Part shown: positions 9,430 to 18,264 of the stretch, piece by piece
Position numbering within the stretch: the stretch's first letter is position 1
Layout of the letters: every line of letters starts with the position of its first letter
Source: Chitinophaga silvatica
GTDB taxonomy: Bacteria > Bacteroidota > Bacteroidia > Chitinophagales > Chitinophagaceae
Reading direction: 5' to 3'
NCBI RefSeq assembly: GCF_003419895.1
Contig: NZ_QPMM01000002.1
Location: forward strand, 124,001-188,000
Length of the DNA stretch: 64,000 nt
Translations under genes and position numbers: made by a program
The notes under the pieces: generated by a model
Seen by the model: the letters and a program-made list of their open reading frames with translations, nothing else
Told to the model about the DNA's origin: nothing
Databases searched by the model: none

Positions 9430-10770
9430 CTACAAATTCTTTACTTCTTCCTTAAACTTCCTGCCTCTGTCTTCGTAATTTTTAAAGAGGTCGAAGCTGG
9501 CACAAGCCGGAGAAAGTAATACGATATCTCCTTTGGTTGCCTGTTTGAAAGCTTCGGTTACGGCATCATGCATGCTTTCAGTACTAACCAACACTGGTGT
9601 ATCATTCGATAACGCATTGATGATAGGACTATTGTCTACTCCCATGCAAATGATTGCTTTTACTTTTTCTTTAACGAGATCACGAATTGCGCTGTAATCA
9701 TTTCCTTTATCAATTCCACCCATGATCAGAACAATTGGTTTCTCGAAACTTTCGAGTGCAAACCATACTGAATTGACGTTGGTAGCTTTACTATCGTTTA
9801 TGAAATCAACTCCTTTAATGGTAGCCACGTACTCCATACGGTGTTCGAGGCTTTCGAAGGAAGTAAGACTTTCACGTATTTTTTCTTTACGGATATCCAT
9901 GGTGCGTGCAGCAATTGCAGCCGCCATAGAGTTATACAGGTTGTGTTTTCCTTTTAACGACAGGTCGTACATCGACATGATCACCGGTTCTCCGTTGACA
10001 TCAATATGCAACTGGTCGTTGTCGATAAAGCCGCCTTCTTTAAGTGGTTTCATGATGGTAAAAGGTATTGATGCTGAATAAATGGGTTGCTGAGCTAAAT
10101 GTTCCATGATCTCAGGATCGTCCATACAGTAGATGAAATAATCTTCTGCTGTTTGGTTCATGGCGATTCTGAATTTGGAGGCTACGTAATTTTTCATTTC
10201 GTAATCGTAGCGATCCAGGTGATCAGGGGTAATATTCAGTAAGATGGCAACATTTGGTTTAAATGTTTTGATGTCATCCAACTGAAAGCTGCTGATTTCA
10301 ATCACATAATACTCTGCCGGTTCAGTTGCTACCTGTCTTGCCCAGCTTACACCAATATTGCCAACCATTGCCACATCCAGACCTGCGTTTTTGAAGATGT
10401 GGTAAGTTAATGCAGTAGTAGTGCTTTTGCCGTTGCTGCCAGTAATAGCAATAGTCTTTTTACCTGTCGAGAAACGGTAGGCCAGCTCTATTTCAGAAAT
10501 TACAGGTATGCGTGCCGCGCGTACCTTTTTCATCAGTTCCGATTTTTCTGGGATACCCGGACTTTTTACAATTTCGTCCGATCCTAAAATAATATCCCAG
10601 GAATGATGACCTTCTTCAAAAGAGATCTGGTTTACCGCCAGTTCCTGTTTATAGTTGTCTTTTATTGTTCCTCCGTCGGATACAAATACATCATACCCTT
10701 GCTTTTTTCCAAGCAAAGCCGCTCCAATTCCGCTTTCTCCAGCTCCTAATATGATGAGTTTGTGTGCCAT
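9430..10770 (-). CDS. murD: UDP-N-acetylmuramoyl-L-alanine--D-glutamate ligase MurD
   Basis: Cytoplasmic Mur ligase that adds D-Glu to UDP-MurNAc-L-Ala. The N-terminal glycine loop GAGESGIGAALLG is at about residues 9-21 and the ATP loop GSNGKST at 111-117. FINDSKATN and MGGIDKGNDYS are typical of MurD. Length 446 aa is normal. It follows mraY by 32 bp and precedes ftsW by 40 bp. Confidence 0.97.
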   Translation of the reverse strand: MAHKLIILGAGESGIGAALLGKKQGYDVFVSDGGTIKDNYKQELAVNQISFEEGHHSWDIILGSDEIVKSPGIPEKSELMKKVRAARIPVISEIELAYRFSTGKKTIAITGSNGKSTTTALTYHIFKNAGLDVAMVGNIGVSWARQVATEPAEYYVIEISSFQLDDIKTFKPNVAILLNITPDHLDRYDYEMKNYVASKFRIAMNQTAEDYFIYCMDDPEIMEHLAQQPIYSASIPFTIMKPLKEGGFIDNDQLHIDVNGEPVIMSMYDLSLKGKHNLYNSMAAAIAARTMDIRKEKIRESLTSFESLEHRMEYVATIKGVDFINDSKATNVNSVWFALESFEKPIVLIMGGIDKGNDYSAIRDLVKEKVKAIICMGVDNSPIINALSNDTPVLVSTESMHDAVTEAFKQATKGDIVLLSPACASFDLFKNYEDRGRKFKEEVKNL

Positions 10771-10802
10771 TCGTTTTTTCTTCTTATATAGATTTTAAAT
10801 TG

Positions 10803-12062
10803 TTATCTCATTTTCAATGTTGCGATAGCTACTACCACGCACATAATTGTTACAATCCAGAAACGTACGGATATCTTACTTTCATGATATCCCAGCTTTT
10901 GGTAGTGGTGGTGAAGAGGTGACATTTTCAACAAACGACGTCCTTCTCCATATTTCTTCTTAGTGTATTTGAAATAAGATACCTGTAACATAACAGATAA
11001 TGACTCAATCAGAAACACGCCACAGAAGATTGGTATCAATAGTTCCTTACGTACAATAATCGACAGAGCAGCGATGATACCACCCAATGCCAGGCTACCG
11101 GTATCGCCCATGAAAACCTGTGCCGGATAAGCATTGTACCAAAGAAAACCAACACATGCCCCAACAAATGCTGCAATGAATATGGATAATTCACCCAGAT
11201 TCGGGATATACATGATGTTGAGATATTCCGCAAACTGAATATTACCAGATACATAGGCAAATATTCCAAGTCCTATTCCAATGATCCCAGAGACTCCTGT
11301 TGCCAGTCCATCCAACCCGTCTGTGAGGTTTGCACCATTTGAGACGGCAGTAATAATGAATATTACGATCAGGATATAAAGGATCCAGGTGTATTTCTCA
11401 GCGCCCGGAATCCAGGATATTAATTTTGAATAGTTGAATTCGTGGTTCTTCACAAAAGGGATGGTGGTAATTGGAGTTTTTACATCCACAAACCTGTGTC
11501 CATCTCTTGTAACTCTTTCGGGATGTGTAACAATCTGTCTTTCGTAGGGAGCCAGTTTTTTAGCGCCCATTACTTCACGTGATACAACCACATCTGTATT
11601 AAAGTATAAAGTGGATCCTACAATTAATCCAAGGCCCACCTGGCCCATGATCTTAAATCTACCTGCAAGTCCTTCTTTATTCTTTTTAAATACTTTAATA
11701 TAATCATCCAAAAATCCGATCAATCCAAGCCATACGGTTGAAAATAGTATCAACCAGATATAAACATTCGCTAATTGTGCAAAGAGCAGGGTTGGGATAA
11801 CAATCGCAGAAAGAATGATCAGTCCACCCATCGTAGGAGTACCTTTCTTGGTATTTTCGCCGTGCAGGCCTAAATCTCTGATTGTTTCTCCGATTTGTTT
11901 ACGTTGCAGAAACCTGATAATCCATTTACCGAACAGCAATGAGATCACGAGCGACAGCAATAGCGCCATCGTTACACGGAAGGTGATAAATTGGAACATA
12001 CCACCACCAATGATGTTGATCTTAAATTCTGTTTTCAGGTAATTTAAAAAATAATATAACAT
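10803..12062 (-). CDS. mraY: Phospho-MurNAc-pentapeptide transferase MraY
   Basis: Integral membrane enzyme that transfers phospho-MurNAc-pentapeptide to undecaprenyl phosphate, giving lipid I. Conserved motifs include [18 protein letters not shown] and the C-terminal [11 protein letters not shown] region. An insertion of about 60 polar residues near 170-230 ([12 protein letters not shown] through [11 protein letters not shown]) is typical of Bacteroidetes MraY. A longer frame opens at 12098, but the ATG at 12062 gives MLYYFLNYL, the usual family start, so it is preferred (419 aa). murF is not present between murE and this gene. Confidence 0.96.
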   Translation of the reverse strand: MLYYFLNYLKTEFKINIIGGGMFQFITFRVTMALLLSLVISLLFGKWIIRFLQRKQIGETIRDLGLHGENTKKGTPTMGGLIILSAIVIPTLLFAQLANVYIWLILFSTVWLGLIGFLDDYIKVFKKNKEGLAGRFKIMGQVGLGLIVGSTLYFNTDVVVSREVMGAKKLAPYERQIVTHPERVTRDGHRFVDVKTPITTIPFVKNHEFNYSKLISWIPGAEKYTWILYILIVIFIITAVSNGANLTDGLDGLATGVSGIIGIGLGIFAYVSGNIQFAEYLNIMYIPNLGELSIFIAAFVGACVGFLWYNAYPAQVFMGDTGSLALGGIIAALSIIVRKELLIPIFCGVFLIESLSVMLQVSYFKYTKKKYGEGRRLLKMSPLHHHYQKLGYHESKISVRFWIVTIMCVVVAIATLKMR

Positions 12063-12148
12063 ATACGTTTTAGTCGTAATCTGCCAGTGCCGGGGCAACC
12101 AGCGGATTTTTAATCATTGGATTATACTTAGTTTTAGTCTCTTTATTT

Positions 12149-13615
12149 TTATTTCTCCATCAGTTTCATCAACTCATTCAATACCTCTTTATCATCGAAA
12201 TGGTGTTTTACCCCATTGATTTCCTGGTATTTTTCGTGTCCCTTACCTGCAACGAGAATGATATCTTCTTTGTTAGCGAGTGAGAGAGCTGTTTTGATGG
12301 CTTCTTTTCTATCGGTGATAGAAAGAACTTTCTTTTTCAGATGAACGGGAATACCAGCTTCCATTTCGTGGATGATAGCAACCGGGTCTTCAGACCGTGG
12401 ATTGTCTGAAGTCAGGATTACCTTATCACTGCTTTCAGCGGCTACATCTCCCATTATCGGGCGTTTAGCGGTATCACGATCTCCACCACATCCTACAACC
12501 GTGATGATTTGTTCATGTCCTTTACGCAGATTTTTAATAGTAGCCAGTACATTTTTCAATGCATCCGGCGTATGTGCGTAATCTACAATTGCAATAATTT
12601 GTTCTTTATCTGAAACGATGTAATCGAACCGTCCTTCTGCTCCCTGAATATCGCTGAGGGCCTGTAATACTTTGGCTTTATCCATGCCCAATAAGATAGC
12701 GGTGCCATATACGGCCAGCAGATTATAGGCATTGAATTCGCCGATCAATCTAAAATGTACTTCAGTATCATTTACAGACATGATCAGTCCGGTCAGGTTA
12801 TTTTCCAGGATCTTACCTTTAAAATCGGCCAGGGTACGGAGGCTATAAGTTGCTTTTTTAGCCTTGGTATTTTGCAGCATTACCATACCTCTTTTATCAT
12901 CCAGGTTGGTAAGAGCAAAGGCATTGGATGGCAGATTATCAAAGAATGATTTCTTTACACGTATATATTCATCAAAAGTTTTGTGGTAATCCAGGTGATC
13001 GTGGGTGATGTTGCTGAAAATACCGCCGGCAAATTTAAGTCCGGCAATTCTTTGCTGATGAATAGCGTGGGAACTAACTTCCATGAAAACATACAGGCAA
13101 CCGTCATTTACCATCTTTGCCAGAAGGGCATTGAGGTTGATTGGGTCGGGAGTTGTATGGGTAGATGGAATTACAGTGTCTCCGATTTGATTCTGAACGG
13201 TAGATAAGAGGCCGCAATGATAACCCAGTTTAGAGAACAGACGGAATAAAAGGGTAGCAATAGTTGTTTTACCATTAGTACCAGTTACCCCAACGAGTTG
13301 TATTTTATCTGACGGGTTATCATAAAAGTTGCCGGCCATAATTCCTGTGGCGGCGGCGCTATTATTTACCTGTACAAAGCAAATGTTACTGGTTAATTGA
13401 GCGGGCAGTGTTTCACAGATAATGGCAACAGCGCCCAGGCTAATTGCTTTATCAATGTATTGGTGGCCATCTACATGCACTCCCTTCACGGCAATGAAAG
13501 CATCTCCAGGCTTTACGGCTCTGGAGTCGGTAGTTAATTCATTTATGGAAATATCATTACTTCCATGAATGGATTGAATGCTTACATTATACAATATGTC
13601 ACGCAATGTCTTCAT
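12149..13615 (-). CDS. murE: UDP-MurNAc-L-Ala-D-Glu--meso-DAP ligase MurE
   Basis: Cytoplasmic Mur ligase that adds the third stem-peptide residue. The ATP loop GTNGKTT is at residues 112-118. DNPRSEDP at about 403-410 is the motif found in enzymes that select meso-diaminopimelate, so the peptidoglycan is predicted to be of the DAP type. Length 488 aa is normal. The ATG begins immediately after the stop codon of the upstream PBP gene with no spacer, suggesting coupled translation. Confidence 0.96.
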   Translation of the reverse strand: MKTLRDILYNVSIQSIHGSNDISINELTTDSRAVKPGDAFIAVKGVHVDGHQYIDKAISLGAVAIICETLPAQLTSNICFVQVNNSAAATGIMAGNFYDNPSDKIQLVGVTGTNGKTTIATLLFRLFSKLGYHCGLLSTVQNQIGDTVIPSTHTTPDPINLNALLAKMVNDGCLYVFMEVSSHAIHQQRIAGLKFAGGIFSNITHDHLDYHKTFDEYIRVKKSFFDNLPSNAFALTNLDDKRGMVMLQNTKAKKATYSLRTLADFKGKILENNLTGLIMSVNDTEVHFRLIGEFNAYNLLAVYGTAILLGMDKAKVLQALSDIQGAEGRFDYIVSDKEQIIAIVDYAHTPDALKNVLATIKNLRKGHEQIITVVGCGGDRDTAKRPIMGDVAAESSDKVILTSDNPRSEDPVAIIHEMEAGIPVHLKKKVLSITDRKEAIKTALSLANKEDIILVAGKGHEKYQEINGVKHHFDDKEVLNELMKLMEK

Positions 13616-15721
13616 CTAACTCAATTCTATTACGATAGTTTGTTCGTTTCCAATTTTAGATCCGCCGGGGAGTGATTGTGTTTTCACTTTTCCGGCTCCT
13701 TTGATTACTACTCTTAGTCCAGCGTTTTCGAGGAGATAGAGAGCATCTTTTAATCCCATTCCGGTTACATCGGGAACAGCGCCTTTAGTTTGGGCAACAG
13801 GATTGAAAGCAATTTTTTTATCAGTTACTTTAGCACTAACCCAGCTGTTATTGGCGGGAGCAGTACTTACAGGTAGCTGTAAGGTGTTCAGTATTTGTTT
13901 CCATTCGCCGCCTTTCCCATTTTTCAAAGCCAGCAGGGTATCAATTTGTAGAGATGCCTGCATTGGTTTTTGTTTTTCAACGGCAAGAGCGTACAATTTG
14001 TCTGCAACTTCTCTAAACACCGGACCCGCAATGCTGGCGCCATAAAAGCGTAAGGCATGCGGTTTATTTTTTATTACAACAACACAGGTATACTGTGGAT
14101 CTTTGGCCGGGAAATAACCGGCAAAAGAAGCCTGGTATATTTTATCGGCATACCCTCTGTTACCATTGGCAACGAGGGCGGTACCGGTTTTACCGGCGAA
14201 GTTGTAATAGGGTGAGCGCAATTTTTTTGCTGTACCATCGGTTACAACCCCTTCCAGCATTGCTTGCACCTGTTTGAGAGTACCTTGGGAGCAGATGCTG
14301 TCCATGAGTACAGTAGGTTCAAACTGTTTTACTACCTGGCCATATTCCTGAATTGAATTGACAAGGTAGGGTTTCATCATTTTACCATTGTTAGCCACAG
14401 CATTGTAGAGCATACAAGTTTGCAGCGGGCTAACCAGCACTTCATATCCAAAAGCCATCCAGGGGAGAGTAGTATTACTCCATGTTTTGGAGGCAGTTGT
14501 TTTAATAACCGGGCTACCTTCACCAAGCAAATCGATGCCCGTATTTTGATCGAGCCTTAATTTTTTAAGGTGTGCGACAAAGTTATTAGGCTGGCGGTTA
14601 TAATATTGATATGCCAGTTTGGCCATTCCTACATTCGAGCTAAGTTCGAAGGCATGTTTTACAGTAACCAGTTGAGGGCCGGGGTGAGGTTCAGAATCGA
14701 ATACGGTTCTTCTACCTACCTGCCAGCGACCATTTTCCATATTCACCATGTTGTTCATGGTAACATATTTATCTTCGATTACTGAGATAACAGTAGCCAG
14801 TTTGAAAGTAGAACCAGGTTCCCCAACTTGAAGGGCATAGTTCATATCTTCCCAGTAGCTGCCGTCTGGTTGTCGGCCCAGGTTAGCGATAGCTTTGATT
14901 TTGCCGGTTTTCACTTCCATTAGGATACAGGTACCATGTTCGGCTTCGTTTGTGACCATCATTTTCATGAGGGCAGATTCGACGATATCCTGCATATTAA
15001 CATCTAGCGTGGTTACAACATCTCGTCCGTTTTCGGGTTCAATATCATAACCATCAACAGGTACGTAAGTACCTCCGGCGATTCTGCGCATTAATCGTTT
15101 ACCGGTGACACCTTTCAGAAAGTTGTTATAGGTTCTTTCGAGTCCAACGCTTTGGGAGTTTTCTCTGGCCAGGCCGATGGTACGGTTGGCGAGTAGTTTA
15201 AAGGGGTTGATACGCTTGCTTTTAGGTTCGGCGATCATCCCACCTTTATTTTTACCCAGGCGGAACATTGGGAAAGAACGTAAGGCCTGATATTGATTAA
15301 ATGGAACGTCTCTTTTCAATAAAAAATATCGGTCTTTCGATTTATAACCTTCTCTCAACAGTGTTTTGTATTCATTTTTGGTGCGGTCAGCAAACGTATT
15401 GGAGAGGCAAAGGGAAAGGGAGTCGAGATTTTCGTCGAATACTTTTCCTTTTTTATCTCTGAGTCCATCGGCTGCGAAGTCGATACGAATATCGAAATAC
15501 GGGATGGAAGTGGAGAGCATTCTGCCTTCTTCAGAGAAAATGGTACCTCTTTCCGCATCCAGCGCAACGTAGCTTGTGTGGAGGCTATCGGCCATGCTTC
15601 GCCAGTAATTGCCTTGTACTTGTTGGATATAAAATACTTTTACGAGGATAGCCACGGCAAAGAGGACCATGCCTATCAGGCATAGATACACTCTCCACAA
15701 TATGTCCTTTTTTACATCCAC
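13616..15721 (-). CDS. ftsI: Class B penicillin-binding protein (FtsI-type) with C-terminal PASTA domain
   Basis: Septal D,D-transpeptidase that cross-links peptidoglycan together with FtsW. One N-terminal membrane segment at about residues 9-29 is followed by the dimerisation domain and the transpeptidase domain, with S304-T-F-K307, an SSN motif and K511-T-G. A single PASTA domain fills the last ~60 residues. Length 701 aa is normal for Bacteroidetes. The start is GTG; an in-frame TAA lies 5 codons upstream, so no longer form is possible. It is preceded by an unusual 198-bp gap with several hairpins. The symbol follows position and domain order. Confidence 0.93.
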   Translation of the reverse strand: MDVKKDILWRVYLCLIGMVLFAVAILVKVFYIQQVQGNYWRSMADSLHTSYVALDAERGTIFSEEGRMLSTSIPYFDIRIDFAADGLRDKKGKVFDENLDSLSLCLSNTFADRTKNEYKTLLREGYKSKDRYFLLKRDVPFNQYQALRSFPMFRLGKNKGGMIAEPKSKRINPFKLLANRTIGLARENSQSVGLERTYNNFLKGVTGKRLMRRIAGGTYVPVDGYDIEPENGRDVVTTLDVNMQDIVESALMKMMVTNEAEHGTCILMEVKTGKIKAIANLGRQPDGSYWEDMNYALQVGEPGSTFKLATVISVIEDKYVTMNNMVNMENGRWQVGRRTVFDSEPHPGPQLVTVKHAFELSSNVGMAKLAYQYYNRQPNNFVAHLKKLRLDQNTGIDLLGEGSPVIKTTASKTWSNTTLPWMAFGYEVLVSPLQTCMLYNAVANNGKMMKPYLVNSIQEYGQVVKQFEPTVLMDSICSQGTLKQVQAMLEGVVTDGTAKKLRSPYYNFAGKTGTALVANGNRGYADKIYQASFAGYFPAKDPQYTCVVVIKNKPHALRFYGASIAGPVFREVADKLYALAVEKQKPMQASLQIDTLLALKNGKGGEWKQILNTLQLPVSTAPANNSWVSAKVTDKKIAFNPVAQTKGAVPDVTGMGLKDALYLLENAGLRVVIKGAGKVKTQSLPGGSKIGNEQTIVIELS

Positions 15722-15919
15722 TGTAATGCCACTTTAGCTATTGCGATTACCTGTTAAGGGAGCATTGATAGGTGCGCTTAACAGGATGTTACTATGTTGT
15801 TTTAGAAAGACACCTGACACTGGCTGTCATTTATTATAATTGAGATGCTTGCCAGAATTTGATTTCAGCATCCCCGACCTGATAAAATGGTCAGGCGGGC
15901 AGCGTCAGGCGTCAGTTTC
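15722..15919 (-). promoter_or_regulatory. Structured 198-bp gap upstream of the PBP gene
   Basis: All other gaps in this operon except the 161-bp ftsA-ftsZ leader are at most about 70 bp. This one holds three inverted repeats: CCTGTTAAG (15750-15758) with CTTAACAGG (15777-15785), a 9-bp stem with an 18-nt loop; TGACA (15815-15819) with TGTCA (15825-15829); and CCCGACCTGA with TCAGGCGGG around 15873-15899, with one bulged base. No convincing reading frame is seen. It could be an mRNA leader, attenuator or processing site; function is unknown. Confidence 0.45.
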
Positions 15920-16321
15920 CTAATTATTTTCGTTTTTGAGTTCAATTTTCTGTGGGGGTGAGCTAAGTTGTTTAAGGCCTAGCGGTTCCACAGCTTTACT
16001 GACTTCACTCATTTTGCTCTGAAACATGAGTTGACTTTTCACGTTCAGGTATTCCCACTTAAGTTCTTTGATTTCTTTGCCTAGTTTGTTAATACGTCTG
16101 ATTCGTTTTTCGGCGAGGTGACTATTAGCGATATAGATAAGCGCCAAAACAGCAAGGAAACCAATGAAGGGCATGTTTCGAACCAACATTCTATAGTTGA
16201 TGCGAAGCCGCCATTCTTTGCGTGGTTCCGGGGAATGAATGTTTTCATTGGCCGGATTTTCCTGGATCGTATCTAATGCTTCTTCCTGCAACACTTTATG
16301 CCTTTTTAAAAAAATTGACAA
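15920..16321 (-). CDS. FtsL-like small bitopic division protein
   Basis: 133-aa protein with an N-terminal cytoplasmic segment, one membrane segment at about residues 50-67 (MPFIGFLAVLALIYIANSH) and a charged heptad-like helix after it (KRIRRINKLGKEIKELKWEYLNVKSQL). This topology, and the position between rsmH and the septal PBP gene where ftsL lies in other bacteria, indicate the FtsL-like component that joins FtsQ, FtsB and FtsW-FtsI. FtsL sequences are poorly conserved, so identity is by topology and synteny. The start is an ATG at 16321. Confidence 0.8.
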   Translation of the reverse strand: MSIFLKRHKVLQEEALDTIQENPANENIHSPEPRKEWRLRINYRMLVRNMPFIGFLAVLALIYIANSHLAEKRIRRINKLGKEIKELKWEYLNVKSQLMFQSKMSEVSKAVEPLGLKQLSSPPQKIELKNENN

Positions 16322-16388
16322 TATAATCTGACAGCTATTAGCAGATGTGTAATAGGATAGGGTAGGATCGATGAGGCGATAGAACGCA

Positions 16389-17300
16389 TCAAATTGTTTT
16401 TTCGGCTACCCGCAGTTTGGCGCTTCTGGATCTTCCATTGCGTTTGACTTCTGCTTCACTGGCGGTCACCGGTTTTTTTGTGATTAATCTGAACAATTTA
16501 GGGGGTGTTTCTTTAGCGAAAGGATCATCCGGTAATTCAACAAAGGTGCCTGTCTTCATAAAGTTTTTCACCATTCTATCTTCCAGCGAGTGGAAAGTAA
16601 TAATAGCGAGTCTGCCACCCGGTTTTAATACATTCGCTGATTGCTCCAGTAAATCTTTCAGAGCGCCCATTTCATCATTTACGGCTATACGCAAGGCTTG
16701 AAAAACCTGGGCGAAATATTTTTGCGGATTGCCTTTTACGATAGGCTGAATCACAGATTTAAAAGCTGTGATAGTGCGCATGGGGTGTGTTTTACGTTGC
16801 TTTACAATTGTTTGGGCCAGTGTTTTAGCATTGGTTACCTCTCCATATTCCTGGAAGATGAGTTGTAACCTGGATTCGCTATAAGTAGCGATCAATTGAG
16901 CAGCGGTAAAATCAGTTCTGGTATCCATTCGCATATCCAGATCGCCTTCAAAGCGGGTGCTAAATCCTCTTTCAGCGGTATCGAACTGATGGGAAGAAAC
17001 TCCCAGATCAGCCAGTATGCCATCCACCAGCTCGGCTTTATGTAATTTCAGAAAGCGTTGCAGGTGGCGAAAATTTTGTTGTACAAATGTTACGCGGTCA
17101 TCAATGATCCTATTGCGGTAAGCATCTTCATCCTGATCAAATACTATTAGTCTCCCATGTTCACCCAGTTGCTCCAGTATGGCTCTCGAATGGCCTCCTC
17201 CTCCAAAAGTAGCGTCTACATAAATGCCATTCGGATTAATTTGTAGCAGCTCAATTGTTTCCTGAAGCAGCACGGGTAAGTGATATTGTTGTTCCCCCAT
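16389..17300 (-). CDS. rsmH: 16S rRNA (cytosine(1402)-N(4))-methyltransferase RsmH
   Basis: SAM-dependent methyltransferase (MraW) that modifies C1402 in the ribosomal P-site. The SAM site is GIYVDATFGGGGHSRAIL near the N-terminus; LADLGVSSHQFD and ITFHSLEDRMVK are family signatures. A longer frame opens at 17339 but would overlap mraZ. The ATG at 17300 gives MGEQQYHLPVLLQET, the normal family start, and has GGAAG six bases upstream, so it is chosen (303 aa). It lies 10 bp after mraZ. Confidence 0.96.
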   Translation of the reverse strand: MGEQQYHLPVLLQETIELLQINPNGIYVDATFGGGGHSRAILEQLGEHGRLIVFDQDEDAYRNRIIDDRVTFVQQNFRHLQRFLKLHKAELVDGILADLGVSSHQFDTAERGFSTRFEGDLDMRMDTRTDFTAAQLIATYSESRLQLIFQEYGEVTNAKTLAQTIVKQRKTHPMRTITAFKSVIQPIVKGNPQKYFAQVFQALRIAVNDEMGALKDLLEQSANVLKPGGRLAIITFHSLEDRMVKNFMKTGTFVELPDDPFAKETPPKLFRLITKKPVTASEAEVKRNGRSRSAKLRVAEKTI

Positions 17301-17310
17301 ATGCTTCCGT

Positions 17311-17778
17311 TTAAATTGAAATGTTATTATCTCCTCCACCCATTACCTGTTGTGCCAAATCACTATAAGCTCCTGGTGAGAAATTTTCAAAGAACTCCTG
17401 GTATTTACCTTTATCCCAAATCTCGATTTTATTTGTAGCTGCTGCCAGCACAATATCTTTTTCCAGACTGGCGTATGACAACAGATTTTTGGGAATTAAT
17501 AATCTTCCCGCGCTGTCTAACTCCAAAATAGTAGCCCCGTTTAGAAAGTAGCGCCTGAATTCCCTTACCTTAGGGTCAAAGTCATTCAATTTGCTGATCC
17601 GTTCAAAAATGGGCTGCCATTCATTCATGGGATACAGGGACAAGCATTTTTCAAACCCTCGGTTAATCACAAACTGGTCTCCGGCGCCGTCTGAGAGCTG
17701 CTTTTTAAATCCAGCAGGTAACAGAAAGCGTCCTTTTGCGTCCAGCGTTGACTCATATTCGCCGAGAAATCCTGTCAT
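17311..17778 (-). CDS. mraZ: Transcriptional regulator MraZ
   Basis: DNA-binding protein with two SpoVT/AbrB-like repeats that regulates its own dcw operon. The first repeat holds GEYESTLDAKGRFLLPAGFKKQL and the second LDSAGRLLIPKNLL, each with the DxxGR core. The ATG at 17778 yields MTGFLGEYE, the usual start; a longer frame from a GTG at 17817 adds an atypical N-terminus and would read through the putative operator. Length is 155 aa. It is the first gene of the cluster. Just upstream are four 10-bp-spaced TGGG/TGTT/TGGA repeats resembling MraZ boxes. Confidence 0.95.
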   Translation of the reverse strand: MTGFLGEYESTLDAKGRFLLPAGFKKQLSDGAGDQFVINRGFEKCLSLYPMNEWQPIFERISKLNDFDPKVREFRRYFLNGATILELDSAGRLLIPKNLLSYASLEKDIVLAAATNKIEIWDKGKYQEFFENFSPGAYSDLAQQVMGGGDNNISI

Positions 17779-17802
17779 ACCATGGGGCAAAGTCCTTGAA
17801 AA

Positions 17803-17836
17803 TCCATTTTCTAACACAAAATAACACTTTTTCCCA
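17803..17836 (-). promoter_or_regulatory. Putative MraZ operator (10-bp-period repeats)
   Basis: On the minus strand TGGG, TGTT, TGTT and TGGA begin at 17836, 17826, 17816 and 17806, exactly 10 bp apart and 25-58 bp before the mraZ ATG. MraZ of other bacteria binds TGGG-type repeats at this spacing in its own promoter. The two middle repeats deviate from TGGG. A weak -7 element (TTATTTTG, 17824-17817) overlaps the array, consistent with autorepression. Confidence 0.5.
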
Positions 17837-18245
17837 CTTTTTAACGAAAAAATACTTTATAAATTTTTTCCACAGGTGAAATACCGTGAGGGATTGGACT
17901 TTAATAGATAATTATGCACTTATTATGTGTATTATGTGTGCAGATATGTTTATAAAATGTTTATAACCTATATCGATGTGTGAGTTTGTTGTTAAAATGT
18001 TGATTGAGGCTGATTTGAAGACAATTGATGAGATTGGAATTTTTAAGGAAAGACAGTTTTATGTGTACTTTTTTTTCCTAATTTGACCTCCGGTTCGCAA
18101 TTCAGTATGTTGGAAACTTATCATGTAAAATATTTTTCTATAGTCAACGAACGAGAAAATCTTCTTTTTCAGCGATTTAATAGGCCATTTTGCAAAATTT
18201 TAACAGCTTTCATCATATCTCTGCCTTACATTTACATTTAATTCT
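17837..18245. other. Divergent intergenic region between mraZ and bamD
   Basis: AT-rich stretch between two outward-facing genes, expected to hold both promoters. A short tandem ATTATGTGT occurs twice near 17921-17940 and ATGTTTATAA is repeated near 17946-17966. A 36-codon frame (17976-18086, plus) is open but has no supporting context. No RNA gene or mobile element is visible. Confidence 0.4.
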
Positions 18246-18253
18246 TAATTTTG
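18246..18253 (+). promoter_or_regulatory. Possible -7 promoter element upstream of bamD
   Basis: TAATTTTG matches the Bacteroidetes -7 consensus TAnnTTTG. No clear -33 TTTG lies 19-23 bp upstream, and the predicted transcript would start only a few bases before the bamD ATG at 18265, so support is weak. Confidence 0.3.
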
Positions 18254-18264
18254 CCATTCTTTTT

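Noticed and set aside
17867..17875. TTTTCCACA, similar to a DnaA box
   Set aside because: It is a single imperfect copy with no cluster of boxes and no dnaA or dnaN nearby, so not an origin.
17976..18086. A 36-codon plus-strand frame in the mraZ-bamD gap
   Set aside because: It is short, has no ribosome-binding site or recognisable motif, and ends in a poly-T translation (YFFFLI).
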